From DASTQL01 sp035761805 (GTDB lineage: Bacteria; Actinomycetota; Actinomycetes; Jiangellales; Jiangellaceae), in contig DASTQL010000051.1 of NCBI GenBank assembly GCA_035761805.1, forward strand, positions 1 to 54,729: a stretch of DNA of 54,729 bases. The letters run 5' to 3'. Made by a program: the position numbers and the translations under genes. The notes under the pieces are model-generated. The model was not told where the DNA came from and ran no database searches. It saw only the letters and a list, made by a program, of their open reading frames with translations. Below are positions 42,439 through 50,625 of the stretch, one piece after another (position 1 is the first letter of the stretch; the number at the start of each line of letters is the position of its first letter).

Positions 42439-42463
42439 ACGCTAGCGCCGCCGCCGGTAGCGT
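42439..42463. promoter_or_regulatory. Overlapping divergent leaderless promoters of psuG and the Pat-like gene
   Basis: TAGCGT occurs on both strands: 42458-42463 (plus), 6 nt before the psuG GTG, and 42444-42439 (minus), 7 nt before the GTG of the Pat-like gene. Each is followed by GGC. The -35 region of one falls on the -10 of the other, so the two promoters should compete for polymerase. Confidence 0.55.
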
Positions 42464-42469
42464 GGCGCG

Positions 42470-43384
42470 GTGCTCGTCCGGTCCGAGGAGGTTCGCGACA
42501 CCCTGGCAGCCGGGCGCCCGGTCGTCGCGCTGGAGTCCACGCTGCTCGCCCACGGCCTGCCCCGTCCGACCAACCTGGAGGTTGGCGCCGCCCTCGAGCG
42601 GGTGGTGCGCGACGCGGGGGCGGTCCCCGCGACGGTCGCGGTGCTCGACGGCGCGGTCCGGGTCGGCCTGGCGCCCGAGCAGCTGCGCCGGGTCTGTGCG
42701 GACCCGGGCATCGGCAAGGCCTCGCTGCGCGACCTGGCACCGGCGATCGTTACCGGCGCGCCGGCCGCCACCACGGTGGCAGCGACGGCGTGGGCGGCCG
42801 CACGGTCGGGCATCGGGGTGTTCGCGACCGGGGGCCTGGGAGGCGTCCATCGCGGAGCGGCCACCAGCTTCGACGTCTCGGCCGACCTCGACGCCCTCGC
42901 GTGCTGCCCGCTGGTCGTGGTCTGCTCGGGGGTGAAGTCGATCCTCGACGTCCCGGCCACCGTCGAACGCCTCGAGACGCTGTCGGTGGGGGTCCTCGGC
43001 TACCGCACCGATCGGTTCCCCGGCTTCTACCTCGCCGACGGCGGTGCCACGGTCCCCTTCCGGGCCGACTCGCCGGACGAGGTGGCCCGGGTCGCCCTGG
43101 CCCGACACGACCTGGGCCTCCCCCAGGCCCTCGTGGTCGCCCAGCCGGTCCCCGAGGAGGCCGCCCTGGACCCCGCCGAGCACGACCGGGTCGTCGCCGA
43201 GGCGCTGGCAGCCGCGGCGGCGTCCGGGGCGCGGGGCCGGGATCTCACCCCGCAGGTCCTGGCGCACGTCCACGCCGCGACGAGCGGGGCGAGCCTGCGC
43301 GCCAACGTGGCGCTCGTCCGGGCCAACGCGGAGCTGGCGGCGCACGTGGCCGTGGCCGTCTCGACAGCCCTCGTGGCGCGATGA
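42470..43384 (+). CDS. psuG: Pseudouridine-5'-phosphate glycosidase
   Basis: A 304-residue enzyme that cleaves the C-C glycosidic bond of pseudouridine 5'-phosphate, giving uracil and ribose 5-phosphate for salvage of RNA breakdown products. Family hallmarks are ALESTLLAHGLPRP (about 20-33), TGGLGGVHRGAATSFDVSADL and VGVLGYRTDRFPGFY, all intact. GTG start directly behind a -10 box. Its stop overlaps the ATG of a PfkB kinase (ATGA), which fits psuK, the kinase that makes its substrate. Confidence 0.95.
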   Translation: MLVRSEEVRDTLAAGRPVVALESTLLAHGLPRPTNLEVGAALERVVRDAGAVPATVAVLDGAVRVGLAPEQLRRVCADPGIGKASLRDLAPAIVTGAPAATTVAATAWAAARSGIGVFATGGLGGVHRGAATSFDVSADLDALACCPLVVVCSGVKSILDVPATVERLETLSVGVLGYRTDRFPGFYLADGGATVPFRADSPDEVARVALARHDLGLPQALVVAQPVPEEAALDPAEHDRVVAEALAAAAASGARGRDLTPQVLAHVHAATSGASLRANVALVRANAELAAHVAVAVSTALVAR

Positions 43385-44283
43385 CGAGCGTCACATCCGT
43401 GGTCGTCGTCGGGGACCTGCTGACCGACGTGCTCGTCCGGGCCGGCGCTCCCCGCACGCACGCGAGCGACGCCCCGGCGGTCGTCTCCGTGCACGGCGGC
43501 GGGTCGGGAGGCAACGTCGCGGCCTGGCTGGCCACGCTGGGGGTCCGGGTGACCTTCGTTGGGCGGGTGGGCACCGACCCGTACGGGACGGCGGCGGAGG
43601 ACGGGCTGGTGAGGGCCGGCGTCCGGACGGAGGTGGCTCGGGACCCCGACTCCCCCACGGGCGCCTGCGTGGTGCTCATGCACGCCGACGGCGAGCGCGA
43701 CTTCCTCGTCGACCCGGGGGCCAGCGCCAACCTGTCTCCCGCGGACCTGCCGGTCGGGTGCTTCGGCCCCGGTCGCCACCTCCACCTGTCCGGCTACCCG
43801 GTGCTGCACGCCAGGTCCCGCGCTGCCGCCGCGGCCGCCCTGGAGCGGGCCCGGAGCGCGGGCATGACGGTGTCCGTGGACCCGGCCAGCGCCGCGCCGC
43901 TCGTGAAGCTGGGTGCGGCCCGCTTCCTCGATCTGATCGGCCCGGTGGACCTGTTGCTGCCCAACGCGCAGGAGGCCGTCGTCCTCACCGGTGCGGCCGA
44001 CCCCGCGACCGCGGCGGCCACCCTCTCCCGACACGCCCGGGAGGTGGTGGTCACCCTCGGGGCGGGCGGCGCGCTCTGGTCCTCGGACGGCGCCCGCCCG
44101 GTCCTCGTACCTGCCGACCGGGTCGTGGCGCCGGCGGAGACCACCGGCGCGGGCGACGCCTTCGCCGCCGGCTGGCTGCACGCCCGGCTCGGTGGCGCCG
44201 AGCCGACGGAAGGGCTGCGGGCGGCTTGTGCCCTGGCCGCGGAGGCCGTGGCACGGCCGGGGGCGCGCCCGGGCGGGCCGTGA
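43381..44283 (+). CDS. psuK: PfkB-family sugar kinase, probable pseudouridine kinase
   Basis: A 300-residue ribokinase-fold kinase. The N-terminal GGGSGGNVAAWLATLG substrate-binding motif and the C-terminal signature TTGAGDAFAAGWL with catalytic D259 are present. The assignment to pseudouridine rests on the ATGA overlap with psuG; the fold alone would also allow ribose, adenosine or other sugars. The next gene is the fructose-operon regulator, about 100 bp on and behind its own promoter. Confidence 0.82.
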   Translation: MTSVTSVVVVGDLLTDVLVRAGAPRTHASDAPAVVSVHGGGSGGNVAAWLATLGVRVTFVGRVGTDPYGTAAEDGLVRAGVRTEVARDPDSPTGACVVLMHADGERDFLVDPGASANLSPADLPVGCFGPGRHLHLSGYPVLHARSRAAAAAALERARSAGMTVSVDPASAAPLVKLGAARFLDLIGPVDLLLPNAQEAVVLTGAADPATAAATLSRHAREVVVTLGAGGALWSSDGARPVLVPADRVVAPAETTGAGDAFAAGWLHARLGGAEPTEGLRAACALAAEAVARPGARPGGP

Positions 44284-44312
44284 CGGAGGTCGGGAAACTC
44301 TGCCCTGACCCC

Positions 44313-44342
44313 TTGACCCAAACCAACAGAGTCGGGCACACT
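44313..44342 (+). promoter_or_regulatory. Candidate promoter/operator of the fructose operon
   Basis: TTGACC (44313-44318) and CACACT (44337-44342) are 18 bp apart. Between them lies CAAACCAACAG (44319-44329), an A/C-rich element like those recognised by DeoR-type sugar regulators. The -10 match is weak. Autoregulation by the first gene is the expected logic. Confidence 0.4.
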
Positions 44343-44381
44343 CAAGCCTAGTCAAAGACAGGACCGGGGGTGAGAACGCGG

Positions 44382-45140
44382 ATGTACGGCCCAGAACGGC
44401 AGCAAGCAATCCTCACCACCGCACGCTCCCAGGGCCGCGTCGAGGTCGCCGCCCTGGCCACCTCCCTCGGGGTCACGCCCGAGACGATCCGCCGCGACCT
44501 CTCGGCACTCGAGCGACAGGGGTTGCTGCGCCGGGTCCACGGCGGCGCCATCCCGGTCGAGCGGCTGGACTTCGAACCCGGGCTGGCCCAGCGCGACGTC
44601 ACCGCCGCGGCCGAGAAGGAGCGCATCGCCAAGGCGGCCCTCGACCTGGTCCCCGAGCGGGGCAGCGTCCTGCTCGACGCCGGGACGACGACGGCCCGGC
44701 TGGCCCGGCTGCTGGGTGACCGCGAGCTCGACGTGGTGACGAACGCCGTCCCCCTCGCCACCCTCCTTGCCACGGCACCCGGGATCACCATCCACCTGCT
44801 CGGGGGGCGCGTCCGCGGCACGACCCTGGCCACGGTCGACGAGTGGGCGCTGCGGGCTCTCGCCGACGTCCACGTGGACGTGTCCTTCCTGGGCGCCAAC
44901 GGGTTCTCCCTCGAGAGCGGCCTGACCACGCCGGACCGGGCCGAGGCCGCGGTCAAGCGGGCCATGCTGCGGGCCGGCCGCCAGCGGGTGGCCCTGGTCG
45001 ACGCGGGCAAGTACGGCGCCGACCAGTTCGCTCGCTTCGCCGGACTCGACGAGATCGACGTCCTGGTCACCGACACCCGGCTGCCTGCGGTCGACGCGGC
45101 CACCCTGGAGGCGGCCGGACCGGAGGTGGTGCTCGCATGA
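44382..45140 (+). CDS. fruR: DeoR-family transcriptional regulator of the fructose operon
   Basis: A 252-residue repressor. The winged helix-turn-helix at about 1-57 (ERQQAILTTARSQGRVEVAALATSLGVTPETIRRDLSALERQGLLRRVHGG) is the DeoR signature. The sugar-phosphate-sensing domain follows (LLDAGTTTARLARLL, VVTNAVPLATLL, FLGANGFSLESGLTTP). The effector is probably fructose 1-phosphate. The ATG at 44382 has GGGGGTGAG 7 nt upstream; a GTG at 44370 would add four residues. fruK begins inside its stop (ATGA). Confidence 0.9.
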   Translation: MYGPERQQAILTTARSQGRVEVAALATSLGVTPETIRRDLSALERQGLLRRVHGGAIPVERLDFEPGLAQRDVTAAAEKERIAKAALDLVPERGSVLLDAGTTTARLARLLGDRELDVVTNAVPLATLLATAPGITIHLLGGRVRGTTLATVDEWALRALADVHVDVSFLGANGFSLESGLTTPDRAEAAVKRAMLRAGRQRVALVDAGKYGADQFARFAGLDEIDVLVTDTRLPAVDAATLEAAGPEVVLA

Positions 45141-46084
45141 TCGTCACTGTCACGCCCAACCCGAGCCTGGACCGGACCATCGAGATCGAACGACTCCAGC
45201 GGGGCGCGGTGATCCGGGCCCATGCGGTCCGGGTGGACCCGGGCGGCAAGGGCGTCAACGTGTCGAGGGCGCTGGCGCAGCACGGCCGGCCCACGGTGGC
45301 GGTCCTGCCCTCCGGTGGCGCGGAGGGCGCCCAGCTCGCGGCGCTGCTGGCGCCGCAGCTCGTCCCGACCGTCCCGGTGGCCGTGGCCGGCGCGACGCGC
45401 AGCAACGTCACCCTGGTCGAGCCCGACGGCACGACGACCAAGATCAACGAGCCCGGAGCGGCGCTGACCGCACAGGAGGTGGCGGCTCTCGAGGAGCGGG
45501 TGGAGGAGCTCGCGGCCCGCGCCACCTGGGTCGTGGGCTGTGGCAGTCTCCCGCGCGGGGTCGATGCCGACTTCTACGCCCAGCTCGTCGCACGGTCGCG
45601 AGCCGCAGGCGCCCGGACCGCCGTCGACACGAGCGGCGCCGCCCTTGCGGCGGCGGTCGAGGCGTCGCCGGACCTGCTCAAGCCCAACCACGAGGAGCTG
45701 GCAGAGCTGGTGGGCCGGTCCCTGACCACCCTCGGTGACGTCGCCGAGGCCGCGCGAAGCCTCGTCGTCACAGGCGTCGGCGCCGTCCTCGTCAGCCTCG
45801 GTGCGGAGGGGGCGCTGCTCGTCGACGGGGAGGGCGTCACGCTCGCCCGCGGCCCGGCCGTCACCGTGCGCAGCACCGTCGGCGCCGGCGACTCCACGCT
45901 GGCCGGCTACCTCGCCGCCGGAGGCGTCGGACCCGGCGCCCTCCGCGCCGCCGTCGCCTTCGGCACGGCCGCGGTCACCCTCCCCGGGAGTGCCCTGCCC
46001 GGACCCGACGACATCCGCACCGACCTCGTCCTTCTCGACCCGACCCCGGACCTCAGCCGCCCACTCACCGGAGACGCCGCATGA
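45137..46084 (+). CDS. fruK: 1-phosphofructokinase
   Basis: A 315-residue PfkB-family kinase converting fructose 1-phosphate to fructose 1,6-bisphosphate, the step after PTS uptake. The start MIVTVTPNPSLDRTIEI and the DPGGKGVNVSRALAQHG motif are diagnostic of the 1-phosphofructokinase/tagatose-6-phosphate kinase branch. The C-terminal GAGDS has catalytic D252. It overlaps both neighbours by ATGA, between the regulator and PTS IIA, which fixes the assignment as fruK. Confidence 0.95.
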   Translation: MIVTVTPNPSLDRTIEIERLQRGAVIRAHAVRVDPGGKGVNVSRALAQHGRPTVAVLPSGGAEGAQLAALLAPQLVPTVPVAVAGATRSNVTLVEPDGTTTKINEPGAALTAQEVAALEERVEELAARATWVVGCGSLPRGVDADFYAQLVARSRAAGARTAVDTSGAALAAAVEASPDLLKPNHEELAELVGRSLTTLGDVAEAARSLVVTGVGAVLVSLGAEGALLVDGEGVTLARGPAVTVRSTVGAGDSTLAGYLAAGGVGPGALRAAVAFGTAAVTLPGSALPGPDDIRTDLVLLDPTPDLSRPLTGDAA

Positions 46085-46539
46085 GCGACCAGACCCTGAT
46101 CACCGCCGACCTCGTCGACCTCGACCTCGCCGCCACCGAGCGGGGTGCCGCCACCCGCAGCCTGGCCGAGCGGCTCGCCGCCGCCGGGAGGGTCACCGAC
46201 CTCGAGGGGTTCCTCGCCGACGTCGCCGCCCGGGAGGCGCAGATGCCGACCGGCATCGAGGGGGGCATCGGGATCCCGCACTGCCGGTCCGCGCACGTGA
46301 CCGAGCCCACCCTGGGCTTCGGCCGGTCAAACGGGGGCATCGACTGGGGTGCCGCCGACGGCCCGGCGACGCTGATCTTCCTCATCGCCGCACCCGAGGG
46401 AGGGGGCAGCGAACACATGAAGATCCTCGCTGCGCTCGCCCGACGCCTGATCCGCCAGGACTTCAAGGACCGACTCCACGCCGCCACCGACCCCGCCGAC
46501 GTGGCCGACTACATCCGCCAGGAGGTGACCCCCAAGTGA
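46081..46539 (+). CDS. PTS fructose transporter subunit IIA
   Basis: A 152-residue EIIA-Fru domain protein that relays phosphate from HPr to EIIB. The phosphorylated histidine is H67 (GIGIPHCRS), and the MPTGIEGGIGIPHCRS context is typical. It is a free-standing IIA without the fused HPr-like (FPr) domain of enteric FruB, so it needs a general HPr that is not in this window. The ATG overlaps the fruK stop, and the IIBC GTG overlaps its own stop. Confidence 0.94.
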   Translation: MSDQTLITADLVDLDLAATERGAATRSLAERLAAAGRVTDLEGFLADVAAREAQMPTGIEGGIGIPHCRSAHVTEPTLGFGRSNGGIDWGAADGPATLIFLIAAPEGGGSEHMKILAALARRLIRQDFKDRLHAATDPADVADYIRQEVTPK

Positions 46540-48020
46540 AGCTCGTCGCCGTGACGTCGTGCCCCACGGGCATCGCGCACACCTACATGGCCGCCGAGTC
46601 GCTCGAGCAGTCCGCTCAGGCCGCCGGTCACGAGATCACGGTCGAGACCCAGGGCTCGGCCGGCTCCGAGCCCATGGACCCGGCGATCATCGCCGAGGCC
46701 GACGCAGTGATCTTCGCCGCAGACGTCGAGGTCCAGAACCGGCAGCGCTTCGCGGGCAAGCCGCTGGTGCAGACCGGCGTCAAGACCGCGATCAACGACG
46801 GGCCCGGCGTGATCGCCCAGGCCGAAGCCGCCTTCGCAGCGGGACCGCCGGCCGAGACGTCGCCGGCCGCCGCGGGCACCGGTGGCGGCGGCATGGCCAC
46901 CAAGGTCACCAGCGACGCGGGTCTGGGCACGCGGCTGCGCCAGTGGCTGATGACGGGTGTCTCGTACGTCATTCCCTTCGTCGCCGCCGGAGGCCTGCTG
47001 ATCGCGCTGGCCTTCGCACTCGGCGGCTACGAGATCACCGACTACGTCCCCGAGGGCTCGACCATCGTCGACGTCTTCGAGTGGGGCAGCCTCGACTCCT
47101 GGGCCGCGCTGATGCTCGCCATCGGCGGCACGGCGTTCGGCTTCCTCGTCCCGGTCCTGGCCGGCTTCATCGCGTACGCGATGGCCGACCGACCGGCCCT
47201 CGTACCCGGCTTCGTGGGCGGCGCCGTCGCCGTCGAGGTCGGCGCCGGCTTCATCGGAGGCCTGGCCGCCGGTCTGCTGGCCGGGGCGATCGTCATGGGC
47301 ATCAAGCGCTGGCAGGTCCCCAAGGCCCTGCGCGGCGTGATGCCGGTGGTCGTGATCCCGCTGCTGTCGACGCTGGTCGTCGGTGTGGTCATGTTCGTCG
47401 TCCTCGGCGCCCCGCTCGCGGCGCTCACCGAAGGACTCACCGAGTGGCTGAACGGCCTCTCCGGCGCCAACGCCATCCTGCTCGGCATCCTGCTCGGACT
47501 GATGATGGCCTTCGACATGGGCGGGCCGGTCAACAAGGTCGCCTACGCCTTCGCGGTGGCCGGTCTGTCGACGGGCACCGAGGCGTCACTGCAGATCATG
47601 GCGGCCGTGATGGCGGCCGGCATGACCCCCCCGCTGGGACTGGCGCTGGCGTCGACGATCCGTAAGCGGCTCTTCACCGAGCCCGAGCAGGAGGCCGGCC
47701 GGACCGCCTGGCTGCTGGGCGCGTCGTTCATCACCGAGGGTGCGATCCCCTTCGCCGCCGGCGACCCGCTCCGGGTGATCCCGTCGATCATGACCGGCTC
47801 GGCCGTCGCGGGCGGGCTGTCGATGCTCTTCGGGTGCACCCTGCGGGCGCCGCACGGCGGCATCTTCGTGATCCCGCTGGTCGGCAACCCGCTCCTCTAC
47901 CTGGTCGCGATCGCCGCCGGCGCCGTCGTCACCGCCGCCCTGGTGATCCCGCTCAAGAGCACCAAGCGTGCCTTGCAGCAGGAGGCGGTCCTGCAGGCAC
48001 AGGAGGGTGCGCCGGTCTGA
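46536..48020 (+). CDS. fruA: PTS fructose transporter subunit IIBC
   Basis: A 494-residue membrane permease. The IIB domain (1-100) has phospho-Cys C9 (VTSCPTGIAHTYMAAE). A Gly-rich linker leads to the IIC domain (from about 130) with eight to ten helices, including YVIPFVAAGGLLIALAFALGG, AFDMGGPVNKVAYAF and FITEGAIPFAAGDPLRVIPS. It imports fructose as fructose 1-phosphate. The GTG overlaps the IIA stop (GTGA). An 11-bp hairpin follows as the operon terminator. Confidence 0.95.
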   Translation: MKLVAVTSCPTGIAHTYMAAESLEQSAQAAGHEITVETQGSAGSEPMDPAIIAEADAVIFAADVEVQNRQRFAGKPLVQTGVKTAINDGPGVIAQAEAAFAAGPPAETSPAAAGTGGGGMATKVTSDAGLGTRLRQWLMTGVSYVIPFVAAGGLLIALAFALGGYEITDYVPEGSTIVDVFEWGSLDSWAALMLAIGGTAFGFLVPVLAGFIAYAMADRPALVPGFVGGAVAVEVGAGFIGGLAAGLLAGAIVMGIKRWQVPKALRGVMPVVVIPLLSTLVVGVVMFVVLGAPLAALTEGLTEWLNGLSGANAILLGILLGLMMAFDMGGPVNKVAYAFAVAGLSTGTEASLQIMAAVMAAGMTPPLGLALASTIRKRLFTEPEQEAGRTAWLLGASFITEGAIPFAAGDPLRVIPSIMTGSAVAGGLSMLFGCTLRAPHGGIFVIPLVGNPLLYLVAIAAGAVVTAALVIPLKSTKRALQQEAVLQAQEGAPV

Positions 48021-48059
48021 CGGTCGCCACTCACTCGTTCACCGACGCGAACGGCCGCG

Positions 48060-48085
48060 GGCCCGTCCCCAGCAGGGGGCGGGCC
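48060..48085 (+). terminator. Terminator hairpin of the fructose operon
   Basis: GGCCCGTCCCC (48060-48070) pairs with GGGGGCGGGCC (48075-48085), 11 pairs including one G-U, around an AGCA tetraloop. It lies 40 bp past the IIBC stop, before the topoisomerase gene. No T-tract. Confidence 0.7.
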
Positions 48086-48164
48086 GTGGCGTTGCGGCGT
48101 TCCGTCGGTGCCGTGCCGGAGAATGGGCCCGCCCCACTCCGCCGTACTCGAGGAGCCCGACCCG

Positions 48165-50612
48165 ATGGCCCGCCGCACCAGGACCACCCCGCCACCGGAG
48201 GATGTCGAGGAGCGGATCCTCGACGTCGACGTCTCCGAGGAGATGCGTGGCAGGTTCCTCGAGTACGCCTACTCGGTCATCTACTCCCGGGCCATCCCCG
48301 ACGCCCGCGACGGCCTCAAGCCGGTGCAGCGCCGGATCCTCTATCAGATGCAGGAGATGGGTGTCCGCCCGGACCGCGGACACGTCAAGTGCGCCCGGGT
48401 CGTGGGCGAGGTGATGGGGCGGCTGCACCCGCACGGTGACACCGCCATCTACGACGCGCTGGTGCGGCTGGCCCAGCCGTGGGCGATGCGCGTGCCGCTC
48501 GTCGACGGCCACGGCAACTTCGGTTCCCTCGACGACGGCCCGGCGGCCTACCGATACACCGAGTGCCGGCTGGACCCGGCCGCCCTGCTGCTCACGGGCT
48601 CGCTCGACGAGGACGTCGTCGACATGGTGCCCAACTACGACGGGCGCGAGGTCCAGCCCGAGGTGCTCCCCTCCGCCTTCCCCAACCTGCTCGTCAACGG
48701 CGCCTCCGGGATCGCCGTCGGCATGGCCACGAACATGCCGCCGCACAACCTCGGCGAGGTCGTCGAGGCGGCGCGGTACCTGTTGGCGCACCCGGACGCC
48801 TCGCTCGACGACCTGATGCGGCTCGTGCCCGGTCCCGACCTCCCGACCGGAGGCAAGATCGTCGGCCTGGACGGCATCCGCGACGCCTACGAGACGGGCC
48901 GGGGCTCCTTCCGGACCCGGGCCACCGCCCGGGTCGAGAACGTCACCCCCCGGCGCAAGGGCATCGTCGTCACGGAGCTGCCCTACAACGTCGGTCCCGA
49001 GCGGGTCCGCGAGCGGATCGCCGACCTGGTCCGCAGCAAGAAGCTGCTGGGGGTCACCGACGTCGAGGACTACAGCGACCGGAGCACCGGCCTGCGACTC
49101 GTCGTGGAGGTCAGGAGCGGCTTCGTTCCCGAGGCGGTGCTGGAGCAGCTCTACAAGCACACCCCGCTCGAGGACAGCTTCGCGATCAACAACGTCGCCC
49201 TGGTCGACGGGCAGCCGCGGACGCTGGGTCTGCGCGACATGCTCCAGGTCTTCCTCGACCACCGACTCGAGGTCGTCCGCCGTCGCAGCGACTACCGCCG
49301 GCGTCGCCGGTCGGAGCGGCTGCACCTGGTCGACGGCCTGCTCGTCGCGTTGCTGGACATCGACGAGGTCATCCAGGTGATCCGGTCCAGCGACGACAGC
49401 GCCGCGGCCAAGGCCCGGCTCGTGCAGGTCTTCGACCTCACCGAGCTGCAGGCCCAGTACATCCTCGACACGCCGCTGCGCCGGCTCACCCGCTACGACC
49501 GCCTCGAGCTGGAACAGGAGGGTGAGCGGCTGCGCCGCGAGATCGACGAGCTGACCGAGATCCTCGAGTCCCCTGATCGAATGCGGCAGGTGGTCTCCGA
49601 CGAGCTCGCCGCGGTGGCGGCGGCGCACGGCACGCCGCGGCGCACCGTCCTGCTCGAGTCGGCCGGTGTCCCCGCGGTGGTGGCCACGTCGCCCCTCGAG
49701 GTCGCCGACGACCCCTGCCGCGTCCTGCTCAGCAGCACCGGCCTGCTGGCGCGGTCCGCCGCCCTCGATCCCGATCCGGAGGGCGGCAGGCGGTCCCGCC
49801 ACGACCTGGTGGTGTCCCGGGTGGAGACGACGGCACGCGGCGAGGTGGGGGTCGTCACGTCGGCCGGCCGGGTCCTCCGCCTCGACGTCCTCGACCTCCC
49901 GGCTCTCCCGCCCACCGCCCAGGCACCCTCGCTGTCCGGCGGCGCACCGCTGAGCGAGTTCGTCGAGCTCGGCCCGGACGAGCGGGTGGTCTGTCTGACG
50001 ACGCTCGACCCCGGCTCCCCCGGCCTGGCCCTTGGTACCGAACGCGGTGTCGTCAAACGCGTGGTCCCCGACCACCCGGGCAACAAGGACGGGTGGGAGG
50101 TGGTCCGCCTCGACGTCGGGGACCTGGTCGTCGGCGCGGCGGAGCTGCGGACCGGCACCGAGGACCTCGTCTTCGTCACGAGCGATGCCCAGCTGTTGCG
50201 CTTCGGCGCCTCGTCCGTGCGTCCGCAGGGGCGTGGCGGCGGCGGGATCGCGGGCATCCGGCTCGCGGCCGGTGCGCGCGTGGTCTTCTTCGGCGCCGTG
50301 GCTCCCGAGCGGGAGAGCGTCGTCGCCACGGTCGCCGGGTCCTCCGGCGCGCTGCCGGGCACCCAGGCCGGGTCGGCCAAGGTGACCCCGTACGAGGAGT
50401 ACCCCGCCAAGGGCAGGGCCACGGGCGGCGTCCGTTGCCACCGGCTGCTGCGCGGCGAGGACTCCCTGGTGCTGGCCTGGGCCGGTCCGGCGCCGGCGAT
50501 GGGCGCGGCGGCATCCGGCGTCCCGGTCGACCTGCCCGCGGCGGAGGGGCGGCGCGACGGTTCCGGCACCCGGTTGCGGCAACCGGTGGCTGCCGTCGGG
50601 GGCCGGGCGTGA
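48165..50612 (+). CDS. parC: DNA topoisomerase IV subunit A (GyrA/ParC family)
   Basis: An 815-residue type IIA topoisomerase subunit that cuts and rejoins DNA during decatenation. Catalytic Y131 (AAYRYTECRL) and the conserved R130 are present. The winged-helix region includes LKPVQRRILYQM and HPHGDTAIYDALVRLAQ. A beta-pinwheel C-terminal domain follows (about 510-800). QGRGGGG at 688-694 resembles a degenerate GyrA-box, but the protein lacks the canonical QRRGGKG, so ParC is preferred over GyrA. parE is not in the window. The ATG at 48165 follows AGGAG at 9 nt; an ATG at 48123 is an alternative. Confidence 0.9.
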   Translation: MARRTRTTPPPEDVEERILDVDVSEEMRGRFLEYAYSVIYSRAIPDARDGLKPVQRRILYQMQEMGVRPDRGHVKCARVVGEVMGRLHPHGDTAIYDALVRLAQPWAMRVPLVDGHGNFGSLDDGPAAYRYTECRLDPAALLLTGSLDEDVVDMVPNYDGREVQPEVLPSAFPNLLVNGASGIAVGMATNMPPHNLGEVVEAARYLLAHPDASLDDLMRLVPGPDLPTGGKIVGLDGIRDAYETGRGSFRTRATARVENVTPRRKGIVVTELPYNVGPERVRERIADLVRSKKLLGVTDVEDYSDRSTGLRLVVEVRSGFVPEAVLEQLYKHTPLEDSFAINNVALVDGQPRTLGLRDMLQVFLDHRLEVVRRRSDYRRRRRSERLHLVDGLLVALLDIDEVIQVIRSSDDSAAAKARLVQVFDLTELQAQYILDTPLRRLTRYDRLELEQEGERLRREIDELTEILESPDRMRQVVSDELAAVAAAHGTPRRTVLLESAGVPAVVATSPLEVADDPCRVLLSSTGLLARSAALDPDPEGGRRSRHDLVVSRVETTARGEVGVVTSAGRVLRLDVLDLPALPPTAQAPSLSGGAPLSEFVELGPDERVVCLTTLDPGSPGLALGTERGVVKRVVPDHPGNKDGWEVVRLDVGDLVVGAAELRTGTEDLVFVTSDAQLLRFGASSVRPQGRGGGGIAGIRLAAGARVVFFGAVAPERESVVATVAGSSGALPGTQAGSAKVTPYEEYPAKGRATGGVRCHRLLRGEDSLVLAWAGPAPAMGAAASGVPVDLPAAEGRRDGSGTRLRQPVAAVGGRA

Positions 50613-50625
50613 CAGGCTGAACCGC

